A DNA stretch of 64,000 nt from Diphasiastrum complanatum (taxonomy: Eukaryota > Streptophyta > Lycopodiopsida > Lycopodiales > Lycopodiaceae). The notes below the pieces were generated by a model. That model ran no database searches. It saw nothing but the letters and a program-made list of their open reading frames with translations, and was not told where the DNA came from. Shown in pieces: positions 45,960-59,589 of the stretch; the stretch's first letter is position 1; every line of letters begins with the position of its first letter. The stretch covers positions 1 to 64,000 of the forward strand of contig MU832133.1 in the NCBI GenBank assembly GCA_029204225.1, given 5' to 3'. Position numbers and translations under genes: made by a program.

Positions 45960-46600
45960 ATTCATTAGTCGAGCTCTTCAAGTTTGACAAGGCACGAATG
46001 GTGAAAATCATAGTGAAGGGCATGGTTTCTTCAAACAGAAGAAACAGTTCAAAAGTTTGGAGTTCTATGCTGAGCATAGAAGCTGTTTTATGTTGTATCC
46101 GGATTAAAGTCTCACGATTGGCACAAGATGATAAAGGTATATATGTGTGTTTGATGTGTTCAATTAGTGATGCATATAATCAAGATTATTTGCATGAATA
46201 GTGCAAGGGATACCATTTTGGTTGAAAGTGACCTCGACTATGTTGGAACCATACAAGATATATTGGAAGTTGATTCGCATTCAAACCATGACTACAACTG
46301 ACACTAAAGATGTTGTCGCTACTGTTGATTAGGTTTGTGTCAATGTTGTTGCACATTACAGCTTACACGGAGATCCCTTGCTCTTGACAACTTTCTAGGA
46401 TGAGAATAGAACGATCTTGACCTTTTACTATGTGCAGGTTATGAGGATACAAACAAAGGAGCAGATATTGTTCGCATCAATGTGCAGGGCAAGAAGGAAG
46501 CCGACTGCTGTTATGATATAAAAAAATACTCTTGTCAAGAAGGGGTGAGTAACATATTTCTAAAGGATCTACACTTTGGCTAATATGGAGTTGACCAACG
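45960..46600 (+). other. short coding-like pieces, unrecognised
   Basis: Plus-strand pieces such as EGHGFFKQKKQFKSLEFYAE, HRSCFMLYP and ARDTILVESDLDYVGTIQDI are open for 30-40 codons each in different frames. The second slightly recalls the YYGxxxxIxELDY block of transposon-associated DUF4216 proteins, but too weakly to call. Confidence 0.25.
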
Positions 46601-48800
46601 TATTTAAGGTGGTAGGAGCATCATGGTACTTGATGTTATGGCTGGAACAAACATGTGATCATTAGGTTCTTGGAGAGTGGTCTACGACTATGAGGGGACC
46701 TCTTGTGCGATTGTGAGGGGACGAGGGGATGAAGGGACCTCGTGCTCTGTTTTTGAACAAAAAACTTGATTTTTTTAAGCTTTATGATTATGCTCAAAGC
46801 TTTTGTCCTCTCTATCATTACAATCAAATTTACAAGTGGATTCTTCACGCTTCTCTTTCTTGAATCCTCAAAATAGCGAGAGGGTTAAGTGTCTACATGC
46901 TATAAATAATTTTATCTTCATTCTTCTAGCCATTCCTTATTCTATTAGCAAGAGCAAAGACTTTTTTCTTTTACATCTAATCATTTATTGTGATTGTGAA
47001 CTTGCGCCCTAGCTTAAAAGACATGTTCTTCATGTCTCGAGGAGCTCCGAATTATCCTTTAAAATCAAAAATTAGGCTCTTAAGTTACCATATGATGCAT
47101 CCATTGATGTGAGGATAGGTGGATTCTAGAGTGGTATTGTATCTCTATGATGTCATCTTTGAGCTTTTGAAATGAGCATGCTATGAACCTTCTATTCATG
47201 CCCTGCCAAGATCGCTGGCAAGGCAAATTTTTTGCTAGGGAAAAAAATTGCCATATTGCAATAAAGCTGGGCAAGCGATTATTTAGCAAATCACTTCTAG
47301 TAACTATATAATAATCTAAAGTATATGTCTTTTAAGGTTTAGAAATTTGGCATATATTGTGTTGTGCCTACATACATTGCTTTAATATATGTTCACTTCT
47401 TGTGTTGGTATCAATTGTAATGCATTGGTAATGCTTCCAAGACGGAAGCGCCCTTAAAAGGGTTTTGAATGAAAGATTAGGGAAAACGATTTTTGGTTCA
47501 AGCCTCGTGGAGGTATCTATTTTGATGACAAGTTGCAAATTTCCAATCTGCAAGATATGTTTTCAATGCTTGCTTTTCTGACATGCTCAATTACTGGTCA
47601 CAATAGATTGTAGAACATTGCTAGTATCAATATTGTCATGTCTTGGATCTTTTCTAAGAAGAAATGGCTATGGATGAATTCTGTTAATAATAAGAAAATA
47701 AGAGATTTTTTGAGGATTCTCATTCCACGAGATTGATTGACCTCTTTCATTTTGCAACATGTGAAAAGCAACATGCAACACTACCTTGAATGCCTAAGTG
47801 TGATTGATAGTATTCTCTTGCTTGACAAGATTTTTCCATTAATATAATCAAAAGTTATACAGAGTAGTCCTTCGTTATATATATTTCACCCTCATATTTA
47901 CAAGAGAGTAATCTATATTGACAATGCCAAGTTTTCCAAGAGGTAACATTGAGTCTCGTTGGACTTTTATTTGAGATCTAGGCATGAAACAAGTATTTTT
48001 ATAATGAAGAACTATTGAGAGTAAGTCAATTCATGAGAGTCTAAAAATATAAGGTTCAACAATTCTGAATACAATGCAAGTGGGAGGACGAAAAGCATAA
48101 GATCCACTAAATATTAGGCCAATCTTTCACTGAAGTTGAAGCTACGTTGTCCCATAAATTTTATGGTAGATTACTTTCTTATGTATGTAAGTTAGTGTTT
48201 AAACATAGATATCCAAGACATGATCTTGTGCTAAATACAATGGCATGACGTTTTTTTAATGTGTAAAAGCTTGATGGCTCTATTCATCTCCATTTCAAGA
48301 TCATAAAACAAGCTTAGCTTAAAATTTTCCCCACGTCTAGTGGTAATTTTTTGTAAATCCATCTCAACATTCTATTTTGGCTATATGAAAGAATATTTGT
48401 ATTTGTATTTGGTTGATTGAGGACACAAAGAAAAGTACATGAGTTCCTATCTATTTAGAGTATCAGTGAGCACATAGGACTTTTCTAGGCAAAATAAGTA
48501 ACAAAGAGGTTATGTGGCTTTAAGATTTATGAACTACATATACAATAATTTAGTCCATACTAGTTTTAACAAATGACTTGACTTGTATCACCTCATTTGG
48601 TAAAGTTTTAATTATGTGAAATAATTAGAACCTCCTATTATGTAAAATACTAAAGTCAATTATTCAAGAATTAAATCATGGATTTATAAGTACCAACTTT
48701 TTGATGACAAAGACACGATATAGTTTAATATATGATCACTAAAGAATCAATCAAAACATAAAATAAACAATCTCATTGTGATCACATTATCTTTCTTTGT
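46601..48800. other. unassigned AT-rich region
   Basis: No gene, domain or clear repeat family recognised. Open frames do not exceed about 70 codons. Confidence 0.4.
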
Positions 48801-48829
48801 AGTTCACATTTTTCTTGATCAAAATTCTA

Positions 48830-49215
48830 AACATGGCTATTCAAAAATATAAAGATAAAAAACAAACTAAACTCGCAAATTATTACTCGCAATTTGTCCA
48901 ACCCCTAATGGTGGTGGATGATGGGGCAACCCATAATTTCGTCAATTACACCTTAGTCAAGAAGCTAAAATTGCCAGAAACACCTAGCCTACATAGGTAT
49001 GTGGTTTCTTTAGCTAAGGGACAAGACAAAAATGTGTGAGAAATGATTGTTAATAGTGTATGTCTAAAAATCAGGGGTTTCAAAATAATATTAAATTCCA
49101 AATCATGCATTTGGACAGTACTAACATAGTCCTGGCGAGAGATTGGCTTTACGATTTGGTAGCACAGTAGATGGTATCAACTATTTATGATACCCTTCAA
49201 GTAGTGTTAGGTATC
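48830..49215 (+). mobile_element. gypsy protease fragment
   Basis: Fossil: QPLMVVDDGATHNFVNYTLV then KKLKLPETPSLHRYVVSLAK, and further on HLDSTNIVLARDWLYDLVAQ. These match the gypsy aspartic protease (D-S/D-GATHNF and the later ...VLG.DWL block). Broken; nothing of the rest of the element is recognised here. Confidence 0.75.
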
Positions 49216-49759
49216 ATATGTGAGTTTAAATAGCTGGAAGCTATATTTTATTATGAATGTTTTAAATTTAAGGATCTTGATATACATACATGAATCACTT
49301 TTTTCAGTCCAAGAGTTGCACAATATTGCAATGATACAAGTTTGTTTAGTTAAGAAAAGAAGGCAAAAGAATAGAACTAGAGTCTAGAATCTCGGAGAAA
49401 ACTAAAAGCAGAGAAGGAATGGCACATTAATGCCACACTATGGTGTGGTTTTTGCACTTGTTGTATTTAGTTAGACTTCCTCACGATTCTTGAATACCAA
49501 CCGGATCTAAGTTTTTCCAACATTGTGATGGTCACCGTCTCAACTGATGATGTACTTTTAAGGATACCATACACACACGGCTGAATTTGACAAGGTCAGC
49601 GCTTAACGAAAGAAAACAACAGGTTCCAGCGAAAATAGGTAACGCATCAATTGGCTAAAATCTTCTTATGCAGATTCAACCTGGATCGTGAATACATCAA
49701 CAAGTTTACATGAAAATTACAAGAGGAAAGATAAGATACAAGATGTAAATGAGGATACA

Positions 49760-50345
49760 CAGATACAAGATATAAAATCACAAGAGAAAGTTAAAAGCCG
49801 TGAACTCGACGCAGTTTTCTAGGGACTGTACTTATCGAACAAATTGTCAAAAGTATACTGCATACTCTAAAAGTTGTGCGTACGCCGCACAGTAAACAGA
49901 CTGCAATAATGGGTTACAAACTTACAGAGTGACAAAAGCCTGCCTCAAGGCTCTTACATAACATACAAGATATAAAATCACAAACAAGAAAAAGTTAAAA
50001 TGCGTGAACTCTACGAAGTTATCTGGAGACTGTACTTATCCAGCAAAATGTTAAAAGTTTACTGCACGCTCTAAAAGTTGTGCGTACGCAGCACAGTAAA
50101 CAGACTGCAATAATAGGTTACAAACTTACAGAGCGACAAAGCCTGCCTCAAGGCTCTTACATAAAATACAAGATATAAAATCACAATCAAGAGAAAGTTA
50201 AAAGCCGTGAACTCTACGAAGTTATCTAAGGACTGTACTTATTTTACTGATTACTCTAAAAGTTGTGCGTACGCCGCACAGTAAGCAGACTGCAATGATA
50301 TGTTACAAACTTACACAGAGTGACAAAGCCTACCTCAAGACTCAA
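49760..50345. repeat. ~200-bp tandem repeat, three copies
   Basis: Copies at about 49760-49963, 49964-50165 and 50166-50345 share AGATATAAAATCACAA, AAAGTTGTGCGTACGCCGCA and ACAAAGCCTGCCTCAAGGCT. GTGCGTACGCCGCAC and GCCTCAAGGC are small palindromes. The third copy is shortened. Confidence 0.88.
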
Positions 50346-50811
50346 GAGCTAATCGTCGATAACGCTTTCTTCTTTCACGAATAACAATATGATATTTGCT
50401 GTACGAGCAAGTTAGAGAAAGTGACAAAGCGATAGATACATGGAAAATACGTTCAGATGGAATATATTTAAAGAAGAAACATGAAGAAAACGTGCTTTTG
50501 TTTCTTATGCGATAATATGCCTTAGAGTTCCATTTATCAACAAGCTTTATGCTGGAGGTTGCAATTCCATCTCTAGAAAGGAATGTCATGCTAGATTTGG
50601 AAAGATGTTAAGATTATGTCTCCTACATACGCCTTAACACGAGAAAGCTTGAAATCAGTCCATGATAATTAAACATGTCCTTGCTAAAGCTTTCCAGGTT
50701 ACAAACCTTCCGTAAGGATTTACAACTTTTGCAATCAGTGTAAGATCCATTTCTATAAAATCAACGTGCATTGATCTTACAAAACCCCTTTCTATGAAAG
50801 TAAAGACTATT

Positions 50812-51661
50812 TCACATCATGAAGATCAAACGTAGGTCGCTTTGAAAATCAACGTGCCGCGTCTCTGCTATGGCATTTTCTTCTCGAAACCAGATTCTAA
50901 GCCTTCCTTCGTCTCCTATTGCAAGTTGGTGAGTCATCTGCACATCATCAGTAAATTCCAGAAATCTTGCTAACATAGAAAATGGGAGCGTCACCGGTTT
51001 GAATAGAGAGGTGCACGTTGCCCTTATCCCCCTATTTCTGCTGTTACCTCTTCTATGAACCCACCCTGGACCTACGGCAGAGGCATTCTCCTGTAGACCA
51101 CCTTGCAACTCCTGAGGCATCGAGTTTTCATCTATGACTCGGGCCAAATTGTCACCACCACATAACCTGCAAGCAACTCTGCTAAGAAACATAGATTTAT
51201 ATGCCATTGAGCTTTTGCTGCAAAAGATAAGAGCCTACTTTCTGCAAAAGGCAAGAATGTACTTGCAATTGTGCTATGAAAGAGATAGAACTATCGAATA
51301 TTGAGGCAGATGTGTATTTTCTACTCGATGTCTTGCTTCACTCATCCAAAATGGAAGCAGAAATTACTTCCAGCTCGCTCAAAGGGTCGGCTGCAAACTG
51401 AAGAGAGTTGAGTCGAATTTATAAGAGAAAAAGATACGAAGTTGTGAAGTAGAAGAATTTCAAAGTACAATGAGGGAATGTGATGTCCAAGACTACCTGA
51501 AAGTGGACTACTGTTCCCAGACTGCATGTTCTGGATGTTGTAGTTCTTAATTTGTGCGAAATGCTGCTCCTCTGTCGGCGATACGGTGTGGTATATTCTT
51601 GGAATTCCCAGCTGAACACGGCAGGCCAGTCGCCACTGAGCCTCTGAGGGTGGTGGAGCCT
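50812..51661 (-). CDS. unrecognised host gene, last three exons
   Basis: Three minus-strand exons join with consistent phase. Exon A, about 51661-51497: acceptor TTATTATTCAG, reads PPPSEAQWRLACRVQLGIPR, IYHTVSPTEEQHFAQIKNYN, donor TTTCAG then GTAGTC. Exon B, about 51383-51343: acceptor CAGTTTGCAG, reads DPLSELEVISASILD, donor GTGAAG. Exon C, about 51218-50812: acceptor CTTTTGCAG, reads KSSMAYKSMFLSRVACRLCG, GPGWVHRRGNSRNRG, SLFKPVTLPFSMLARFLEFT, DEGRLRIWFREENAI, ending DFQSDLRLIFMM and a stop. No frame breaks in about 200 codons and regular splice sites point to a real gene. Upstream exons must lie right of 51661. I do not recognise the family; no signal peptide or membrane helix is seen. It could be an isolated gene remnant. 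Confidence 0.6.
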
Positions 51662-51675
51662 GAATAATAATAATC

Positions 51676-51820
51676 GTATCTTATTATTTGGTGCAAGCAT
51701 CGTACTGTACCTCGCGATCACACCCTGATATCTTATATTTTGGTGCAAGCATTGTTATTTTACCTCACCATCACGAGCTGGTATGTTATTTTTTGATGCC
51801 AACAATTATCCTATGTAACT
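51676..51820. repeat. ~52-bp tandem repeat, three copies
   Basis: TCTTATTATTTGGTGCAAGC, TCTTATATTTTGGTGCAAGC and TGTTATTTTTTGATGCCAAC start near 51679, 51730 and 51784. It lies in the intron upstream of exon A of the host gene. Confidence 0.75.
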
Positions 51821-51845
51821 TAGGACAAAGAGGGAGGGTGATGCC

Positions 51846-51934
51846 CTCTCTCTTGGCTAGGCCACATGATTGAGGCTGCCACTCCTGGACTCCCTCTTGG
51901 CTAGGCCACATGATTGAGGCTGCCACTCCTGACT
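51846..51934. repeat. 44-bp direct duplication
   Basis: CTCTTGGCTAGGCCACATGA followed by TTGAGGCTGCCACTCCTG occurs twice in tandem with almost no change, so it is recent. Confidence 0.9.
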
Positions 51935-52070
51935 CCCACCTATGTGTCATCATTTGATCGGGCATGTCTCTTTTAGAAAGTTGACTTTTTCACCTCAAAA
52001 GGCAAAGCCAACCTCCAAAGGAAGAGAGAATATCTAAAAATATTCTCGCTTACCTCAACAATGTGGCCCG

Positions 52071-52072
<2 letters not shown>

Positions 52073-52111
<39 letters not shown>
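52073..52111. repeat. (TC)n microsatellite
   Basis: About 19 perfect TC repeats. On the minus strand this is a GA tract upstream of the host gene at 50.8-51.7 kb and could mark a 5' untranslated region; that is inference. Confidence 0.97.
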
Positions 52112-52113
<2 letters not shown>

Positions 52114-53925
52114 TCTCTTTGGCTACAATGTGTGGAAATGTGCAACCATGACATCAGTGAGAGGTATTGATTGCTACACAGCATTACTTGATAGGAGGTG
52201 GTTGAATCTATAGTCCCATAGTACTTGCGCATGGGGGGATGTTCATTATGGTGGTTACAAACCTAATTACGTATAATTAGTTAGTCGGAAGTCCCTAATC
52301 TTAGGATAAAAGAACTTAGATGAAGTTAGTGGACTACATGGTAAGGCTAGAGGTAAATCCAAATGCAAATGTAGATGTGAAGTTATGATTGACCTTTAGT
52401 GAGTTGTTGCTATATATTGTAGAGCATGGACATTCGGAACTAGTTGTTGCCACTTTGCAATATCACCTTGAGTCCTCTAAATCGATCCACTACTAAGATG
52501 ATTCATCTGTTAGACTTGATGTGGGTTATTGTGGTATGGGATGACTTAGCTACTATGTAAGGGATTGATCAAATGGCAATACAATTTTCCACTAGCTCAT
52601 AGAGGTGAGCATGGATTTACAATTTAGATGAGAGATGGGAGATTGGAGAATGATAAGTCTCATTAGTAAAAGTGGGAGATAGAACGTTTTTTGGGAGAAA
52701 TTGGTGAACAATCTTCTAGCTTTAGATAATCGTTGGTGCAAAGTCCTTTTCTAAAACTAGCTTGCACGAGAAACCAAAACATCTGTCCATTTGCATACTA
52801 CTTCATTAATCATAGACGAAGTGTGTCATATACAATAGGATGTTGAACGTATATGATTGACCGGTGAACAATCTCCATTTCTGTTATTTTAATTTTGTCT
52901 TATTCTTTATTTTTGCTATGGAGAACTAGTCATGTTAGAACTTTATGCCATAGCGACTTAGCATTGGAATCAGAGTTTATGATTCTAGCATCTTTTAGCT
53001 AAATTTGGTAGACAGTAATATGCAGATTGCTAAAAACAAATGGTTGTGGGCTATGAAATTTTTTAGTTCTATGCTTGGTTGACTAAACAATGTGCTTATA
53101 TCTAGACAAATACAGACTCTACTTCCAAAAAACTGATTGTGAGGTAAAGCTTTGGAGAGGTGGTATGTTATATTTCCACCTCATACACACTCAAGCTTAG
53201 ACCTCCTACGTGCAAGGCCAAAGGCAACAACGGCCTTTTCATGTGCTTTACGGCCGGACTACAGGCTATTCTTTTGTGAATACTGTTTTTTAGTTTTCTA
53301 ATGTCGGACAAATTAGTTAGTTGATTTTTTAAAAAAAAAAAAAATTCAAGGCATTTTGAAAATGTTCCATCACATTAGTGATGTTATTTGCTTGACAAAA
53401 ACAATAGTTATACGTAATTTTTTAAATTTTCTGAAGTGGCATAAATGTGATTACTCTATTGTAAATTGTTCTGACTTGTAATGTTAGGTGAGAATACTAA
53501 TGTTCTTTTAATAAAGACATGATTTGAGAATTGCTTTCTAACAATTGAGAAGAGCTTTCTTTAAAACAGAAAATTTATAGTGGTTGGCGCAACCCTTGTA
53601 GAAATGCGCTGATATTCCAGTGCATCCAGGTGGCACTCTAAATATTATTGCAAATTTCCTTGGAGTTGTAGATATTTGTATTAGCCTTTACTCAACATTG
53701 TCCCATTATTTTGCATATCTGAATATTCTTCGAATTTTGTTTAACAATTCTTCGAATTTGAAAATATTCAAACATCTAAATTATGCAAACTTCAGTCCAT
53801 TTTTGTAGGTTGTTCAAGCCTCCTTTAAAACTAAAATTTATAAGAAAAAATCATATACAAGAATTTACAGATTTATATATACATCTAATCCTCATTACTA
53901 TTGATTTCTATCGAAGATAGAAATC
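52112..53925. other. unassigned; no gene seen
   Basis: AT-rich sequence with a poly(A) run near 53330 and a small palindrome AAGGCC...CGGCCTT near 53217-53238. No supported reading frame. Confidence 0.4.
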
Positions 53926-54430
53926 CAACATTGTCCCTCAAAATGTGGATCTTAGAAAATCTGATGTTTCAAATTCAACAAATTGTTAAATTTGTTCTGA
54001 TTGTTGATTGCTAATGCCTTTGTGAAAATGTATATAATCATGAATTGTGTTCTGCAAAAAACTAGAATGATCTCCCTTTTATGTATTTTGTCTCTGACGA
54101 ATGATATTTTATCTCAATGTGTTTGCTCCTGGAATGATGCCTAGGATTCACTTAGCAATTATACTCTGATTATCACAAAATACAAAAGTACTTTGTGATT
54201 GATGAAAGGTAAGATCTGACATCATTTCCTACTTATGGCCAAATCATGGCTTTATATGTGGAATTGACTATTCTGCCTCCTAGGCCAAAATTGACCCTAT
54301 CATCATCCTACACATGGATGGTAACAAAAAAGTTTATTTAACCCCTAGATTCAACATTGATGACTTTTTGAATTTTCATAGATCAACCAATTATTCAACT
54401 AGTGTATTTGAAGTTTTACTTCCTTTGAAA
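53926..54430 (-). mobile_element. old copia tail and LTR-like fragment
   Basis: Fossil. On the minus strand about 53950-54190 has decayed RNase H words (CDNQS, IPGANT, HDYIHFHKG), parallel to the same part of element G. The adjoining 54240-54350 resembles the element C LTR (AATTGACCCTATCATCATCC versus TTTGACCCTATCACCACTCT near 17170). Much decayed. Confidence 0.4.
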
Positions 54431-56920
54431 GTCTTTTGTAGATAGGATTGATTTGGTTGGATTTCCCTTTTGGTGGTTGTGATTGTTTCACTATGTTTTC
54501 TAGTCTTGTTTGCTTGAAGTGTGGCCTTCGTAACTTTGGGCATGTCTTGTGGTATAACATATGACCAAGCCTTGCTTAATTATGTACATGCTTTAGACAA
54601 ACAATGACAACATTCGTAAGAGCTAATTATATCAAGGTTGTAGCCTATGGTATAAGGCTTTAAAGCTTGGCATGTGGAACTATGGGATTTCTATGCTACT
54701 AGTATGCATTGGATTCAATATTACATCTACACATCATGCAATCTTACTGTGATCTTCTCAAGGTGGAGTTGGATAACTGCAATCAATTTTGACTTCTAAC
54801 AAGTTATAGAGGTATTTTATTGCATAATGTTGCCAATTGAAATTGCTTAAAATGGGGAATATCCACACAAGCTCATTGCGACAAATTTTTAAGAGATAAC
54901 ATTACCGGTGCTTCATTGTTAACGTGTTACAATGTAATTTTGGGAAAGAAATTTCTTACTTGCAAATGTATGCGCTTTTGTTAGCATTTTCTTGAAAAAC
55001 AAAGCTTTGATCATATTGAATGTATGATATAGGCCCTTGTTCAAAGATGTCAAACCACAAGTGTATTCATTTTGATAGAAGCTATTGATATCCTTGTTTT
55101 CCTAAAGCATGGGCTCCATGAATATTTTGTGATTATAGAATGTTACAATACTTTGATTATATATTTGTGATGTTACATTTGTTTTTATTTGTGATTGGGA
55201 ATGGCATATATTGTAGACAAGTAGAACACACATTTTGACATTCAAATAAGTATGCTTTAGTTATATGATTCACTTTTTTTTGTCATAAGATGTAGTGCCA
55301 AAGCATATACCTATAACTAAGTGAATATGTGATTACTTTTTGAGAACAATCATTTTCAATAAATGTAAATCACTTAAATTTCTCATAAGTTTTATTGTTT
55401 ATATGCTTTCCAAAGGAATATTTTGAATATTCGATGGCATTTAAATATATCATTGTTGTAATGCTTTACATGTTCTTGAATGTATGAAAATCTAGGTATT
55501 ATTTTATAGACTTGAAAATGTCGTTCCACATTTGCAGAGAATAACATAATATCCAAAGAATATGCTGAAAACAAATTATATACTTTTGGTAAGATATGCC
55601 TTAGCCTAATCCTACACAGCTCTACAAATGTTGTCGGGTGAACACCTTTTTGCAACATAATTGCATTGAAGTCTATTTTTCATGCTATACAATCCACCCT
55701 TTGGGGTGCTAGAAAGGCAAAAATCATCTTCATTATTGCATGTTATGCATGGTCATAATCATATGTGTGTCACAAAATCATGCTTCAAGTTCATCATATG
55801 AATGTGTCTTGTACATTGAATTGTAAATCTACACCAACTCCAATAAAGGCCACAATAATATAGGTACATAGTCATCACATGTTTTCTTTCTCACTTACGT
55901 AGTTGACTCGTGAGACCAAATAGTCAAAGAATCATTGTTATACACTTTTGTGAGTTTGCAATCAAACAAGGAGTCCACATCACCTTGATACAATCAAAAT
56001 TCAAATAATTGATGATAACAAAAAAAAATTAGCAATTACCTGAGTTGAGAAATTTGCATGTTTCCTTGAAATTCACATTATTTTGATGTATACTCTATTA
56101 TATGGAATCAATTAGTGTTTAATTATGTTACAGACATGGTATGCTTTTAGCATTCCATATGACTCCTCCCTAGTTATCAACAATAAGCACATGAAGTCAA
56201 GAACTTTCCCTTCTTCGTCATAATGACCCCTAAAACTTTTCAATAGGGACAACGAACACCTAAAGTCTTTTCAAATGCATGATGTTTCCCATATAAGCCA
56301 ATGATGTTTTTCTTTATCTCCAACAATATTTGAGGTCCTTAGTCATATCTAATCTATAGATATTGTCCAGCCATTTCTAACAACATTTTAGAAAGATACC
56401 CAAGGTAATTAAAGTTAATATAGAGATATTGCAATGGACAATAAATTTAATTAGCCTTAGTCAAATTGATTATAAGGCTTGTCATTTCCAATTTGTTAAG
56501 ATAATATGTCTCTTATTATCTATATCGGATCATTTTTAATAAATAGTGATAATGTTCATGTTTTCACTAAAGTTTATCATTTTGTGATTTTCAACAAATA
56601 ACATTTGTGTGAAGATCTTGACCAGAAAAAGATATAATGTTATACATGCAACACATATATTTATTATATCTCCCATCTTCCCACCCATTGTGGTCATGGA
56701 AATATAGAGTGCAAAATGTGGCCATGTACATGCACACTGATATTTACCCAATATTATGGTTGCTACTAATGTAATGGTAATAGCTCTCAACTAATCATTC
56801 AATTTTATTATTTTTAAAATTTACAATAATTTATTGCTTGATTTGTCTATATCAAAATTTACCTCTTAAAAAATGAGTCATTGAGTGTGTGACTACTAAT
56901 AATCCATGCAATGTAGTGAT
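54431..56920. other. unassigned AT-rich region
   Basis: No gene or clear repeat. Probably old retroelement sequence beyond recognition by eye. Confidence 0.4.
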
Positions 56921-56928
56921 GAAGTTCG

Positions 56929-58480
56929 TTGATGAGTGTGGTGACTAATGGAGAGGGCTCATGCAATGCTTTGGATTTCCAATGTTATATCAAGGGTGTA
57001 AAGCTAAATGTCGAGGGCACTAAGAGAATCATCTCATTTTATCAATGTCTACAAAATATTCGTGGCAACAATAGGTTGCCATTAAAAACGTTGCATGACA
57101 AGTTGGATCAAGACTCTTCGTCATCTTCTCAAGTGACTGAAGCCATCAAAAATCCACAGCTCACAATCATGCTAAAATCAACATGTTGAATGAGGAATCT
57201 TGTCGTGCACTAGTTCACGTGATGCCTGAAGGCTTCAAGAATTATACTTTAGACAACATGGTGATCATGCTATCCAAGGAGCAGAGAGAGCCTGACAAGG
57301 CTCAAGACGACAAAGAACAAGTCTACGAAGGACCTACTCAAACACAGCCGATGAATCTAGTGGAGCCAAGAGATGAAGACAAAATTGTTCATGTGGAAGC
57401 ACAACTGACACCCACTCAGTTCACTCGGCTACAAAACTTGTTGATGGAATACCGTGACTGTTTTTCATGGTCATACAAAAAGTTCAAGGGTATACCCTCA
57501 ACCGTAGTCCAGCATACTATACCCTTGGTGGAAGGGGCAGTCCCCAAGGTGAGCCATTATTATCGCTACAACCCGAACTACACAGAGCTGATCAAATAAG
57601 AGCCATAGAAGCTGCTTGATGTCGATTTCATTTATGAGATTTAGCACACAGAATGTTATAGTACTCAAGAAGAATGGCAAGATGTGTATTTGTGTAAATT
57701 TGAAGGCCTTAAATGCTATGACAAGGAATCATCATTTTTTCCTACCTTTCACAAAAAGTGGTTTAGATCACGTAGCTGGAGCAGAAGCCTACAATTTTCT
57801 GGATGACTTCAGCATCTATAATCAGGTCAAGATCGCACCTAAAGATCAACATAAGACCACAGTCACCATTGAATGGAGAACTTATGACTATGAGGTGATG
57901 TCGTTTGAACTTTGCAATGCCTCGAGTACCTTCCAAAGAGTTATGCAAATGGCATTCAAAGATTACTTACAGAAGTTTCTGAAAAATTTCTTGGACAATC
58001 TGTGTGTGGAAGGAGACCTAACAACAAGCACTTGTCTCAACCGAAGAAAGCGCTAATTCAATGTCGCAAGTACAAAATCTCTTTGAACCTAGAAAAGTGT
58101 CAATTTTGGGCGATTTTGGGCGATGCACAGCCTGATTCTAGGCCACATTGTATCAAGACATGAAATTGCCACTGATCTCTTCAAGATACGAGTCATCGTA
58201 GATCTACCACCACCATCGACGATTTACTAAGTGTATATATTTATGGGGCACGGTAACTACAATCGGATCTTCATGTTTAGACTTTGCAGAGTTATCCAGG
58301 TCAATTTACAATCTCACTACATATTCACATTGGACAGAGAAATCCCTACAGGCTTTCCAAAACCTAAAGGAAGCATTGATCTCAGCACCTATTTTACCAC
58401 TGCCCAATTGGACTATTGAATTTCATGTATGCTATTCCATCTTGATCCAGCCAGGAGAGCACAAAAAGGATTTTCCAATT
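56929..58480 (+). mobile_element. gypsy element K, RT region
   Basis: Fossil Ty3/gypsy pol on the plus strand. LTPTQFTRLQNLLMEYRDCF, SWSYKKFKGIPSTVVQHTIP, then VIVLKKNGKMCICVNLKALN, FLDDFSIYNQVKIAPKDQHK, TTVTIEWRTYDYEVMSFELC and NASSTFQRVMQMAFKDYLQK are gypsy reverse transcriptase blocks, including IxxFWxF-like and F.LCNA positions. RNase H words follow (ALISAPILPLPNWTIEF near 58375). Broken in several places. It ends close to a long CT microsatellite. Confidence 0.88.
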
Positions 58481-58545
58481 CGTTATGCTAGTTGACAACT
58501 CGATGACGCAAAGATGAACTACTCAACAATCAACCACTAACTAAT

Positions 58546-59580
<1,035 letters not shown>

Positions 59581-59589
59581 GTCTAAGAT

